Of a stretch of 64,000 nt of DNA, positions 33,711 through 42,189 are shown one piece after another. The stretch spans positions 62,001 to 126,000 of the forward strand of contig JAEUMD010000001.1 in assembly GCA_016793635.1 (NCBI GenBank), in the 5' to 3' direction. The notes beneath the pieces were generated by a model. The model had not been told where the DNA came from and ran no database searches. It saw nothing but the letters and a program-made list of their open reading frames with translations. This stretch comes from Hyphomicrobiaceae bacterium. GTDB taxonomy: Bacteria; Pseudomonadota; Alphaproteobacteria; Rhizobiales; Hyphomicrobiaceae. Each line of letters opens with the position of its first letter. Position 1 is the first letter of the stretch. The position numbers and the translations under genes were made by a program.

Positions 33711-35090
33711 TTAAGGCGTCGCGGGCGGGGCGCGCTTGGTGCGCATCGTCACCAGCTCCTCCGCTGCGCTCGGATGCAACGGCATGGTGGCGTCGAACTG
33801 CGCTTTCGTCGCGCCGAGCCGCATGGCGATCGCGGCCATCTGCACCATTTCGCCCGCCTCGGGGCCGAGGACATGGCAGCCGATCACGCGATCGCTCTCG
33901 GTATCGACGATGAGCTTCATGATGGTGCGCTCGTCGCGCCCGGAAATCGTCGCCCGCATCGGCCGAAAGCGCGCGAGATAGACGTCGTAGGCGTGGGTGC
34001 GCTCGGCGGCGAGGTGCTCGGGCAGGCCAACGGTGCCGATCTCGGGCGTCGAGAAGACGGCCGTCGGGATGTTCTCGTAATCGATGTCGCGCGTCTTGTT
34101 AGCGAACATGCGATCAGCGAAGGCGTGACCGTCGCGGATGGCGACCGGTGTCAGTTGCGGGTGATCGGTGACGTCGCCAACAGCGAAAATTGTCGGAACG
34201 CTCGAGCGGAATTCGTCATCGACGACGACATGGCCGTTCCAGCCGCACTTGACGCCGAGCGCTTCGAGGCCAAGCCCAGCGACCTTCGGACGCCGGCCCG
34301 TCGCGTACATGATCTGATCGGCGGCGAGCGTGCCACCATCGTCGAGGTGGCCGACGAGGCGGCCGTCGGCACGCTTTTCGATGCGGGTGAAATTACGCCC
34401 CGTGACGATACGGATGCCGCGTTTCGCGTAGGCTTCGCTCAGCCCGTCACGCAAGTCGGCGTCGAAGCCGCGCAGGATCTTGTCGCCGCGGTAGAGCAGC
34501 GTCGTCCGGGCGCCGAGGCCAGCGAAGATGCCGGCGAACTCCACCGCGATATAGCCGCCGCCGACGATCACGATTTCTTCGGGAAGCGCTGCGAGATGGA
34601 ACGCCTGGTCGGAGGTGATGACGTGCTCGCGGCCGGCGAGTTCGGGCTCGACATAGGGGGCGCCGCCCGTGGCGATGAGGATCTTGTCCGCGCCGATCTC
34701 ACGGCCCGAGGCAAGGCGGATCGAGGTTGGCGAGGCGATCTCGGCGCGCTCGGCGAACGTCGTCACTCCGGCGTTGGCGAGCGTCTGCCGGTAGAGACCT
34801 TCGAGCCGCGCGATCTCCTTGTCCTTGGCGGCGATGAGTGCGCTCCAGTCGAACCGCGGTGCGGCATCGAGTGTCCAGCCGAAGCCGCGAGCGTCCTCGA
34901 AGTCGTCGGCGAACCGGCTCGCATAGACGAGCAGCTTCTTCGGCACACAGCCGCGGATCACGCAGGTGCCGCCGAACCGGTCTGCTTCCGCGAGTGCGAC
35001 GCGGGCGCCGTGCCCGGAGGCGATGCGGGCCGCCCGCACGCCGCCCGAGCCAGCACCGATGACGAAGAGATCGTAGTGGTCTCCGGCCAT
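33711..35090 (-). CDS. gor: Glutathione-disulfide reductase
   Basis: FAD enzyme that regenerates reduced glutathione with NADPH in the cytoplasm. The 459-residue protein has the FAD motif VIGAGSGGVRAARIA at 10-24, the redox disulfide Cys43/Cys48 in GGTCVIRGCVPKK, the NADPH-binding GGGYIAVEFAGIFAGLG, and the C-terminal catalytic histidine in MPLHPSAAEE. ATGRRPKVAGLGL near the middle also fits. It is the last gene of a minus-strand series rpiA, DUF2059, gor, which is a linkage common in Hyphomicrobiales. Dihydrolipoamide or mycothione reductase are less likely given the spacing of the cysteines. Confidence 0.94.
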   Translation of the reverse strand: MAGDHYDLFVIGAGSGGVRAARIASGHGARVALAEADRFGGTCVIRGCVPKKLLVYASRFADDFEDARGFGWTLDAAPRFDWSALIAAKDKEIARLEGLYRQTLANAGVTTFAERAEIASPTSIRLASGREIGADKILIATGGAPYVEPELAGREHVITSDQAFHLAALPEEIVIVGGGYIAVEFAGIFAGLGARTTLLYRGDKILRGFDADLRDGLSEAYAKRGIRIVTGRNFTRIEKRADGRLVGHLDDGGTLAADQIMYATGRRPKVAGLGLEALGVKCGWNGHVVVDDEFRSSVPTIFAVGDVTDHPQLTPVAIRDGHAFADRMFANKTRDIDYENIPTAVFSTPEIGTVGLPEHLAAERTHAYDVYLARFRPMRATISGRDERTIMKLIVDTESDRVIGCHVLGPEAGEMVQMAAIAMRLGATKAQFDATMPLHPSAAEELVTMRTKRAPPATP

Positions 35091-35133
35091 GGCTCGACGT
35101 CTCCCTCAAGGCTCTGTTGCGGACAGGCTGGTG

Positions 35134-35634
35134 CTATTGCTTCGGGGCTGCGGCGCCCTGCTCGACCGTCCGGATCAGATCGGCTTGGAACTGCATCGTG
35201 CGTTCCGCGATTGCCTGCCCGACTTCGGGCGTGAGGGCCTGGAACTTGCGGCCCGCCTCGGAATTCTGGAAAGCGGTGATCTGGTTCAGCTCCTCGGCGG
35301 TGAAGCGCTGTGCGTAGAATTCGACGGCAATGCGTGCGACGTCGCCCATGTAGCTCGTGACGCGCGGATTGTTCGGCGCCAACTCCTTTTCCAAATAGGC
35401 CGAGAAACCGATGGCCTTGGCGGGCTCGCGCGCCTGCATGTGCTTCGCCAGCGCGTTCTTCAAGCCTTCGATCGTCGCGCGCGCGTGCATGTCGCCACCC
35501 ATCGCGCTGACGAGAGCCTGTGCCGCCGCGATCCGCGCGGGATCAGCCGGCGGGGGCTGCTGCGCCGCAAGCGGGGCCGCGAGGCCGGCGAGGAAGAGCG
35601 CCGCCGCCGGGATGGAAAATGCCTTGAGCCACAT
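35134..35634 (-). CDS. DUF2059-domain exported protein
   Basis: A 166-residue protein with a signal peptide (FSIPAAALFLAGLAAPLAAQ) and the helical DUF2059 domain (about 85-145, with RVTSYMGDVARIAVEFYAQRF and NQITAFQNSEAGRKFQAL). The function of DUF2059 is unknown. It sits between rpiA and gor, 43 bp before gor and 58 bp after rpiA, so the three are likely cotranscribed; that placement suggests, but does not show, a link to redox or pentose-phosphate metabolism. Confidence 0.85.
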   Translation of the reverse strand: MWLKAFSIPAAALFLAGLAAPLAAQQPPPADPARIAAAQALVSAMGGDMHARATIEGLKNALAKHMQAREPAKAIGFSAYLEKELAPNNPRVTSYMGDVARIAVEFYAQRFTAEELNQITAFQNSEAGRKFQALTPEVGQAIAERTMQFQADLIRTVEQGAAAPKQ

Positions 35635-35692
35635 GGATGTCGTTCCTCGACTTGTCGTTCTCTGTTGTTGTCGTGCGTATGACGGCGCCCGT

Positions 35693-36418
35693 TCAGGCGT
35701 ATTCCTCGTCGTCGCCCTCGTAGGTCGCCTCGATCACCTTGACGCCTTCGGCCCCGGCGACGATCGCCACGTCGGCAATGCCGATGAACAGGCCGTTCTC
35801 GACGACACCCGGCACCATCTTCAGTGCCTCGTCCAGCATCTCGGGATCGTCGATCACCGAATAATGCGCATCGACGATCAGGTTGCCGCTGTCGGTCTTG
35901 AATGGCTCGCCCGACGCGAGCTTACGCACCACGAGCTCGCCTTCGACACCGCAGTCACGGGTCAACATCTCGATCATCGACAATGTCGCGCCGAGCCCGA
36001 AAGGTACGACCTCGATCGGCAGAGGAAAGCGGCCGAGAGTATCGACGAGCTTTGTCGCATCCGCGATCACGATCATGCGGTCGGATGCTGTTGCGACGAT
36101 CTTCTCCCGCAGCAGTGCGCCGCCACCGCCCTTGATGAGGCGCAGCTCCTGGTCGATCTCGTCGGCGCCGTCGACCGTGAGATCGAGGAACGGTTCCTCG
36201 TCGAGCGTCGTCAGTGGAATGCCGAGCGCGGCTGCTTGCGCGCGCGTCGCCTCGGAGGTCGGCACGCACAGCACATCGAGGCCCTGCTTGACCTTGGCGC
36301 CCAGCAGATCGACGAACGCCGCGGCGGTCGAGCCCGTGCCGAGCCCGAGCTTCATTCCTGGTTCGACCATCGACAGCGCGACCTCGGCCGCCTGACGCTT
36401 CAGATCGTTCGCGCTCAT
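35693..36418 (-). CDS. rpiA: Ribose-5-phosphate isomerase A
   Basis: Interconverts ribose 5-phosphate and ribulose 5-phosphate in the pentose phosphate pathway. The 241-residue protein shows [16 protein letters not shown] (about 25-40), the catalytic acidic motif [10 protein letters not shown] (about 80-89), [13 protein letters not shown] (about 94-106) and the substrate-binding [15 protein letters not shown]. The ATG at 36418 has AAGGAC eight bases upstream. An upstream in-frame start adds 17 residues without support. It is the first gene of the rpiA-DUF2059-gor run and lies 67 bp downstream of gabD. Confidence 0.95.
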   Translation of the reverse strand: MSANDLKRQAAEVALSMVEPGMKLGLGTGSTAAAFVDLLGAKVKQGLDVLCVPTSEATRAQAAALGIPLTTLDEEPFLDLTVDGADEIDQELRLIKGGGGALLREKIVATASDRMIVIADATKLVDTLGRFPLPIEVVPFGLGATLSMIEMLTRDCGVEGELVVRKLASGEPFKTDSGNLIVDAHYSVIDDPEMLDEALKMVPGVVENGLFIGIADVAIVAGAEGVKVIEATYEGDDEEYA

Positions 36419-36485
36419 CTGCTGTCCTTCTCTTCGCGTTGCCCCCGGCATGCGCGAGCCCGCCACCAAACGGGTGGGCCGATGC

Positions 36486-37940
36486 TCAAAGCCCGCCCAT
36501 CATGAGGTATTTCATCTCGAGAAACTCTTCGATGCCGTGGTGCGAGCCCTCGCGACCGAGGCCACTCTCCTTGACGCCGCCGAACGGCGCGAGCTCGGTG
36601 GAGATCACGCCCTCGTTGATGCCGACCATGCCGAACTCGAGGCGTTCCGCGACCCGCCACACCCGGCCGATATCGCGCGCAAAGAAGTAGGCCGCAAGGC
36701 CATACGGCGTCGCATTGGCGAGACTGACCGCTTCGTCCTCGGTGTCGAACATGAAAAGCGGCGCGACCGGCCCGAAGGTTTCCTCGCGCGCGACCTTCAT
36801 ATCCGGCGAGACGTGTGTGAGAATCGTCGGCTCGTAAAAGTTGCCGCCGCGTGCATGCCGCTTGCCGCCGAGCACGATCTTCGCGCCCTTCGAGACAGCA
36901 TCGGCGACGTGCTCCTCAACCTTCTCGATAGCCTGGGCATTGATGAGCGGACCTTGCGTCACGCCCGCCTCGGTGCCGGCGCCGACCTTGAGCCGGGCGA
37001 CCTCTGCCGCGAGTTTGGTCGCGAAGGCGTCGTAGACCCCGCGCTGCACCAGGATGCGGTTGGCGCAGACGCAGGTCTGGCCGGCATTGCGGTACTTGGA
37101 CGCGACTGCGCCGGCCACCGCCAGATCGAGGTTGGCGTCGTCGAAAACGATGAACGGCGCATTGCCGCCGAGTTCGAGGCCGACGCGTTTAACTGTGGAC
37201 GCGGACTGCCGCATCAGCAGCTTGCCGACCTCGGTCGACCCCGTGAACGTGACCATGCGGACCGCGGGATCGCTGGTCAGCACCTCGCCGACGGCAGCCG
37301 GATTGGATGTCGTGACAATGTTCAGCACGCCCTTCGGGATGCCGGCCGCCTCGGCGAGGGCCGCCAGCGCCAGAGCCGACAGCGGTGTGTCCTCCGCGGG
37401 CTTCACAACAGCCGTGCAACCTGCGGCGAGCGCCGGTGTCACCTTGCGGGTGATCATCGCGTTCGGGAAGTTCCATGGCGTGATGGCTGCGACGACGCCG
37501 ATCGGCTGCTTGATGACGACGATGCGGGCGTTGGCTTTCGGGCTCGGGATTGTCTCGCCGTAGATGCGCTTGGCCTCCTCGGCAAAAAACTCGACGAAGG
37601 CCGCGCCGTATACGATCTCTCCTTTGGCCTCGGCGAGCGGCTTGCCCTGCTCGCGCGTGAGGATCAGCGCCAGTTCGTCCTGGTGCGCCATGATGAGGTC
37701 GAACCAGCGGCGAAGGATCGCCGCGCGCTCCTTGGCGAGGAGACGCGACCAGGCCGGGAACGCACGGTTCGCCGCGGCAACGGCGGCTCGCGTTTCATTG
37801 CCGCCCATATCGGGAACCCGCGCGATGACCGCGCCGGTCGCCTTGTCCGTCACCGCCATCGCCGGCTCGCCCGTCCAGGCTCCGTCGATATAGGCTTGCT
37901 CGCGGAGCAGGGTGACGTGCATTTTCGTTGTCTCGGTCAT
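36486..37940 (-). CDS. gabD: NAD(P)-dependent succinate-semialdehyde dehydrogenase
   Basis: Aldehyde dehydrogenase superfamily enzyme, 484 residues, most like GabD, which oxidises succinate semialdehyde to succinate. Visible motifs: [13 protein letters not shown] (155-167), FTGSTEVGK (232-240), the general base Glu256 in LELGGN, catalytic Cys290 in GQTCVCANR, and ETFGPVAP near the C-terminus. The Thr-Cys-Val-Cys arrangement is typical of GabD. The frame continues far upstream but the ATG at 37940 is where similarity begins. A glutarate-semialdehyde dehydrogenase role is possible. It diverges from gph. Confidence 0.92.
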   Translation of the reverse strand: MTETTKMHVTLLREQAYIDGAWTGEPAMAVTDKATGAVIARVPDMGGNETRAAVAAANRAFPAWSRLLAKERAAILRRWFDLIMAHQDELALILTREQGKPLAEAKGEIVYGAAFVEFFAEEAKRIYGETIPSPKANARIVVIKQPIGVVAAITPWNFPNAMITRKVTPALAAGCTAVVKPAEDTPLSALALAALAEAAGIPKGVLNIVTTSNPAAVGEVLTSDPAVRMVTFTGSTEVGKLLMRQSASTVKRVGLELGGNAPFIVFDDANLDLAVAGAVASKYRNAGQTCVCANRILVQRGVYDAFATKLAAEVARLKVGAGTEAGVTQGPLINAQAIEKVEEHVADAVSKGAKIVLGGKRHARGGNFYEPTILTHVSPDMKVAREETFGPVAPLFMFDTEDEAVSLANATPYGLAAYFFARDIGRVWRVAERLEFGMVGINEGVISTELAPFGGVKESGLGREGSHHGIEEFLEMKYLMMGGL

Positions 37941-38122
37941 GGACCTGGCTCTGCGTGTGTTGTCGCGCGAGGCCTGCGGCGATGCGCCGAGCGAGGCTTG
38001 CGCGGTCTCGCCGCTTGTGTAGTCGCAGGGGTTTGCGGATACAAGCGATGCGCCGCCGAATAGTCGGCAGCGCGCCAGGGCCGGCGTATCGGCACCTTGC
38101 CCCAGCCACGACGGAACGGCCT

Positions 38123-38809
38123 TTGACCCATCCAGCATTTCGCGACTGCACAATCGTCTTCGACCTCGACGGGACGCTCGTCGATACGGCGCCGGATCTG
38201 GTCGGGGCGACCAACCACGCCCTGGCAAGCCGTAATCTGCCGCCGCGCGGCGCCGCCGAACTCAGACCCTGGATCAGCTTCGGGGCGCGGCGCATGCTGG
38301 TCGAGGCGATGGCGGCATCGGGTTTCCCGGCGGACGAAGCGGAGCTCGATCGCCTGCTGGATCTGTTCCTCGAGTATTACGAAGCCAATATCGCGCGCGA
38401 GAGCCGCCCATTTCCGGGCAGCCTGACGGCCATCGCAACTTTGCGTTCGGGTGGTGCACGGCTGGCCATCTGCACCAACAAGCGCGAATCACTCACGCTG
38501 AAGCTGCTGGCGGAGCTCGACATTGCCCGCCACTTCGACGCGATCGTCGGCCGCGACACGCTGGCGCTGTCGAAGCCGCATCCCGAGCCGCTGCTCGGCG
38601 CAATCGCTCGGGCGGGCGGCGATCAGGCAAGGGCGGTCATGATCGGCGACAGCGCGGTCGACATCGCCACCGCCAGGGCGGCGCGCGTGCCGGTCGTCGG
38701 TGTCACGTTCGGTTACACCGAAACGCCGATCGCGGAGCACGCGCCGGACGTTCTACTCGACGACTATCGCGATCTCGTCGCTGCATTGGCGCGGCTGTTG
38801 TCTCGCTGA
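38123..38809 (+). CDS. gph: Phosphoglycolate phosphatase (HAD family)
   Basis: Dephosphorylates 2-phosphoglycolate to glycolate. From the TTG at 38123 the protein has 228 residues, typical for Gph. HAD motifs are visible: FDLDGTLVDTAPDL (nucleophile Asp14), a Thr in ICTNKRESL, the lysine in SKPHPEPLL and the acidic pair in MIGDSAVDIATARAA. The TTG was chosen because it is preceded by GGAACGG and begins just before the domain; an upstream ATG at 38048 would add 25 unaligned residues. Other small-molecule HAD substrates cannot be excluded. Divergent from gabD. Confidence 0.88.
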   Translation: MTHPAFRDCTIVFDLDGTLVDTAPDLVGATNHALASRNLPPRGAAELRPWISFGARRMLVEAMAASGFPADEAELDRLLDLFLEYYEANIARESRPFPGSLTAIATLRSGGARLAICTNKRESLTLKLLAELDIARHFDAIVGRDTLALSKPHPEPLLGAIARAGGDQARAVMIGDSAVDIATARAARVPVVGVTFGYTETPIAEHAPDVLLDDYRDLVAALARLLSR

Positions 38810-38947
38810 CAGTCACATGCACGGCTCGCATAGCTGAGTGCCCGAGGCCATCGCCCATGGCAAGGCTCGGCCCCCGTCGAGCCATAATCCGCAGTCACAC
38901 CGATGCCCATTCGCGGATCACGCGAGCGCAAAAGAGGATATTTGCAC

Positions 38948-39214
38948 ATGATCAAGCGTCTCATTCTCGCGGCCGCAGTTGGCGCGAGCCTTACGGGCGC
39001 GGCCTTGGCCCAGGATAAGGCGGCGGGCACGCCCGACGATTGCCTGAAGAAGGCTTTCGAACTCGCCCAGGCGGCCGAGCAGAAGAAGCTTTCCGAGGCC
39101 GACCTCGAGAGCCTCGAAACGATGCTGACGAAGATGGAAGCGCATTGCGACGCGAGCGAATTCGACGCCGCTGACAAGGTCGCCGTCGAGGCGAAGGCGC
39201 TCATCAGCAAGTAA
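38948..39214 (+). CDS. Small exported hypothetical protein
   Basis: An 88-residue protein. It begins MIKRLILAAAVGASLTGAALAQD, a clear signal peptide with cleavage after ALAQ. The mature part of about 65 residues is helical and acidic, with two cysteines (DDCLKKAF and AHCDASE) 37 residues apart and repeated Glu/Ala/Leu segments. AGAGGA precedes the ATG at good spacing. A strong terminator follows. Function unknown; the protein looks like a small periplasmic helical hairpin closed by a disulfide. Confidence 0.78.
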   Translation: MIKRLILAAAVGASLTGAALAQDKAAGTPDDCLKKAFELAQAAEQKKLSEADLESLETMLTKMEAHCDASEFDAADKVAVEAKALISK

Positions 39215-39308
39215 CGCTGCCGGCGTCGTTGGCCTTCGAACGCCCGCCAGTGCGCGAGCAGCAAGGGCAACGGCATGCGCGACGAACCATTTGCTTGTGT
39301 CAAACGTG

Positions 39309-39344
39309 AAGGGCGGTCCTGTGGGACCGCCCTTGATTGTTTTT
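39309..39344 (+). terminator. Strong Rho-independent terminator
   Basis: Perfect 11-bp stem AAGGGCGGTCC / GGACCGCCCTT (39309-39319, 39324-39334) with a TGTG loop and the T-rich tail GATTGTTTTT. It ends the transcript of the small exported protein and insulates the sulfur/lipoate region from the left. Confidence 0.9.
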
Positions 39345-39399
39345 GACAACTCGGCTTTCCGTAGTCGCCGCGCCCGAACCGCCCGTTCCTGTTCGCGCG

Positions 39400-39840
39400 T
39401 CAGGCGCAACCGGCGAAACCATCCGCCGCCATCTTGGCTTCATACTTCGGGCCGACCTCGGCGCCCGGCGTGAGGTTGGCCTTCACGCTCGCCCAGTCGC
39501 TCGGTTTCAGCACGATCATCCAGCCCTTGTCGTAGGGATCGTCGTTGGCGAGCTTCGGCGTATCGACCAGGGCCTTGTTGACCTCGACAACCTCGCCACC
39601 TGCCGCGGATTTCGCGGGGCCCACCCACTTGCCGCTCTCGACCGTCGCGCAGGACTTGCCGGGGTCGATGGCCTTGCCCGCCTTCTTCGGCGTGAATGCA
39701 ACGAGCTGACCGGCCATGGCCGTTGCAACCGCCGTCATGCCCAGTCTGACGGTGCCGTCGCCCATCTCCTTGAACCAGATGTTGTTGTCGACGTCGTAGA
39801 GAAGATCGTCCGGCAGATTGCAGCCCTTCACGACAGGCAT
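39400..39840 (-). CDS. lbpA: LbpA-type lipoate-binding protein (GcvH-like) of sulfur oxidation
   Basis: A 146-residue lipoate carrier of the GcvH fold. Lipoyl Lys71 lies in ATVESGKWVGPAKSAAGGEV; the ESGKW context and the N-terminal GCNLPDDLLYD and WFKEMGDGTVRLGM are the pattern of LbpA, the carrier used by the sHdr (heterodisulfide reductase-like) sulfur oxidation system, not of glycine cleavage GcvH, where ESVKA is usual. No gcvT or gcvP is nearby. Downstream of the DsrE gene on the same strand (155 bp) and close to the lipoate assembly genes that would load it. It has two cysteines (Cys7, Cys145) outside the lipoyl site. Confidence 0.87.
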   Translation of the reverse strand: MPVVKGCNLPDDLLYDVDNNIWFKEMGDGTVRLGMTAVATAMAGQLVAFTPKKAGKAIDPGKSCATVESGKWVGPAKSAAGGEVVEVNKALVDTPKLANDDPYDKGWMIVLKPSDWASVKANLTPGAEVGPKYEAKMAADGFAGCA

Positions 39841-39995
39841 GGTGCGCTCCTCGGTGGTTGGTGGTCGCCGCTATAGAATTCGGGATGATCGTGTGCCGCA
39901 AGAGCCGCGGAACCCGCAGAGCCGCCTCGGCCTGATGTGGATCAGCAGAGACGCGGAGTTGAGAATTTTGCGTCCAATCGCGTTCGGCCACTCGT

Positions 39996-40376
39996 TCAAT
40001 AGGTGAGCACGCGGCAGTCGTCGTCTTCCATGATCTCCTCGATCAGGTAGGCGCCGCCGACGATCCCCGCGCATTCCGGTATCAGGTCGTCCTTGGTCAT
40101 GTCGAAGAGGTCGAGGTTCGGAGAGCAGCAGTAGAACTTGGCGCCGGCCTCGTGGGCGTCTTTGATGAAGTCGTAGACCGACTTCGGGCTGCCGGCCTTG
40201 ACGAACAGCTTCTCGGCGACGCCCTTCTTCATCAGGCGGCCAGACGTTGCCGTGCAGATCACCTGCACCTCGTATTCCATAGCCGCCGCTACCGACGCCT
40301 GGAAGATGGGTGCGCCGAGTTCCTCGCCATTGCGGGTATCGGTGTTCGCCATCACGATCACGAGCTTCTTCGCCAT
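39996..40376 (-). CDS. DsrE-family sulfur-trafficking protein (DsrE3C-like)
   Basis: A 126-residue cytoplasmic protein with the DsrE fold: KLVIVMANTD at the first strand, GAPIFQASVAAAMEYEVQVIC, then FYCCSPNLDLFDMTKDDLIPECAGIVGGAYLIEEI. Cysteines are at 41, 83, 84, 102 and 121; the Cys in the CSPNLDLF loop region is the expected persulfide site. It resembles the DsrE3C proteins coded with TusA and LbpA in sHdr-containing Hyphomicrobium, from memory of the family. The likely role is passing sulfane sulfur between thiols. Upstream lies the 891-bp regulatory-looking gap. Confidence 0.83.
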   Translation of the reverse strand: MAKKLVIVMANTDTRNGEELGAPIFQASVAAAMEYEVQVICTATSGRLMKKGVAEKLFVKAGSPKSVYDFIKDAHEAGAKFYCCSPNLDLFDMTKDDLIPECAGIVGGAYLIEEIMEDDDCRVLTY

Positions 40377-41267
40377 TCGCTTTCCCCTGTGCTGCTGGAG
40401 CGGTTCAGCTTTGCCTCAACGGACGGTGCGCCGCGACGTCGTCCGGGTCGTTTCGTCGTCAGGTCTGGAACGTCGTCAGCTCCCACTGCGTGCCGTTCGC
40501 TCGGGCAGCCGCAGTGGTCCCCTCGAAACCGGTTCGTCCCGGCAGAGCGCGACACCCGATCGAGGAACCCGCGAGCGGGCATGCCGTACGCAGGAAGGCA
40601 AGCCAACCTCGAGAACAAAGACCATTTTCCGCCCGCTCATCGACGACACGACCCGAAGCGGTGCATTGATGCTCAAAACATCGCGAGATGCGTTGTTTTG
40701 CATTGCACCAGATCAAACTTGGCCGTCGCACCGATGCACTAGTGTGTTGCACAAGAGTGGATGTTATATTATCCATTGTCTGTGGCTGGCCATTGGGGTG
40801 TTTGAGAGGGCGGTGGTCCTCTGCACCGATGGGGAGATGGCCAGCCGGCCAGAACTTGAAGCGGCAGGATGCTGAGCGGCGGGCCGAGAGCAAGTCTGCG
40901 ACCGCGAGAGGCACGTTGCCAGGAACACTTAAGGGAGTGGGGGCGAATGGTAGTCGGGATCGACAGCGCGCCGAGTGACGATGCATGGCCCGCGCGTAGC
41001 AAGGATCTGACGTTCGTCGATTGCGCGCGGCGAAGGTCACAACCGGACCTCAGGTCGATGAGCTTTGATGGGTGTTTGGAGTTTTCCGTGTTCCGGTTCC
41101 GGCACCGCACCCCCCATGCAGCACGGTTCGAAACGAATATCCGAACGATGCGGGGCACGTGCGGCGGCGATCTGCGGGCGAGGGATGATGACCGCCGAAC
41201 CTTCGACGCATATGACGCCGCCGCCCAATCCTGCCGTTCAGACGTAATCAGACTGGGGAGTTCCGCC
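40377..41267. promoter_or_regulatory. Long divergent non-coding region, 891 bp
   Basis: Separates the minus-strand DsrE-lbpA pair from the plus-strand His-rich protein gene. No frame on either strand has a start signal or recognisable protein content. It contains an AT-rich interrupted palindrome (40758-40775), a 10-bp inverted repeat GGCTGGCCAT / ATGGCCAGCC (40784-40793 and 40837-40846) that could fold as an RNA hairpin, and GTTCG-N11-CGAAC (41126-41146) about 120 bp before the next start codon. It may hold two promoters and possibly an untranslated RNA. Confidence 0.45.
40758..40775. promoter_or_regulatory. Candidate operator TGGAT-N8-ATCCA
   Basis: Interrupted palindrome TGGAT-GTTATATT-ATCCA in a local AT-rich patch of otherwise GC-rich DNA. 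Such patches mark promoter-operator regions. No match to a named regulator is claimed. Confidence 0.35.
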
Positions 41268-42158
41268 ATGCTGCGTCGTTTGCACGTCACGCGTCCCGTT
41301 CGCTTGGTCGCTGCGATCTTCGCCGGCGCGGGCGTCCTCGCCCTTGCGGCTCCACGCGCCGACGCCGGGCACAACGTCTTTCATATCTTCACACCCGCGG
41401 TCGAGGCTGGCCACCAGGGCTTCGAGGCTTTGACCGGTTTCAACATGGGGCTCCCCGCCGCGGATCCGGCTGAGGAGCACGGCTCGGTCCGCGCCGCCCA
41501 TGAGATCGCCTACCATCGCGGTGTCACGGACTTTTGGATGACCAAGATCGCTTTCGGCATCGAGAGGGAGAGCGGCGGCGATTACCAGTTGACGTCGGTC
41601 GCCTCAGAGAATGTTTTCCGCTTCACTTCCGCACCCAGCGGCCCGCTCGATTTCGGCTGGTTCACCGCCGTAAGTGCGGGCCTCGCAAGCGGCGAGAGCA
41701 ACTCTGTCGAGTTCGGCCCGATTGTCTCGCTTTCCTCGGGTCCGGTGGCGCTCGTCCTCAACCCGTTCCTCGAGAAGACATTCGGCGAGAACCGCGAGGA
41801 GGGGATCGCCTTCGCGTACGCCTGGCGTGCGACTTACGAGATTGCGGAGCGCCTGAGCGTCGGCATCGAAGGGTATGGCGAGATCGAGAACCTCGGACAT
41901 GCACCTCCCGCCGCCGAGCAGGTGCATCGCATCGGCCCCGTGCTCTATCTCGGTCATGTGCACGGAGCGCGGCACGGAGCCGAAGAGGCGGGCCACCTTG
42001 CGGGGCACGGTCACGGTGCACACGAATCCGGTGTGCATGGGATGGCAGGCCACGACGGTGAGGCGCCGGATTGGCATGCCGAGGTCGGGGTTCTCTTTGG
42101 CCTCACCGAAGCGACACCCGACGCTGCACTCAAGGTGAACATCGGCGCGGATTTCTGA
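41268..42158 (+). CDS. Exported His-rich protein, probable outer-membrane beta-barrel
   Basis: A 296-residue protein of unknown function. Signal peptide PVRLVAAIFAGAGVLALAAPRADA is followed by alternating-residue strands (for example YQLTSVASENVFRFTSA, FTAVSAGLASGESNSVEFGPIV, VALVLNPFLEKTFG, TYEIAERLSVGIEGYGEIE) and a final LKVNIGADF ending in Phe, the usual C-terminal signal of outer-membrane barrels. A segment at about 225-270 is packed with histidines (HVHGARHGAEEAGH, HGHGAHESGVHG) and could bind a metal. GGGGAG precedes the ATG. It diverges from the DsrE-lbpA pair and ends 31 bp from the convergent sLpl(AB) gene. Confidence 0.72.
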   Translation: MLRRLHVTRPVRLVAAIFAGAGVLALAAPRADAGHNVFHIFTPAVEAGHQGFEALTGFNMGLPAADPAEEHGSVRAAHEIAYHRGVTDFWMTKIAFGIERESGGDYQLTSVASENVFRFTSAPSGPLDFGWFTAVSAGLASGESNSVEFGPIVSLSSGPVALVLNPFLEKTFGENREEGIAFAYAWRATYEIAERLSVGIEGYGEIENLGHAPPAAEQVHRIGPVLYLGHVHGARHGAEEAGHLAGHGHGAHESGVHGMAGHDGEAPDWHAEVGVLFGLTEATPDAALKVNIGADF

Positions 42159-42189
42159 GAGCTTGCCTCAGCCGGGAGGCGCGTGGTGT

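Noticed and set aside
33567-35234. A 555-codon open frame on the plus strand
   Set aside because: Antisense to gor, whose redox disulfide and nucleotide motifs are intact.
39400-39840. Annotation of the GcvH-like protein as glycine cleavage H protein
   Set aside because: No gcvT or gcvP nearby, the lipoyl context is ESGKW instead of ESVKA, and the neighbours are DsrE and lipoate-assembly genes.
40198-40875. A 225-codon plus-strand frame running from antisense of dsrE into the large gap
   Set aside because: Low-complexity Ser/Arg content, no ribosome site and no protein features; the first part is a shadow of the DsrE gene.
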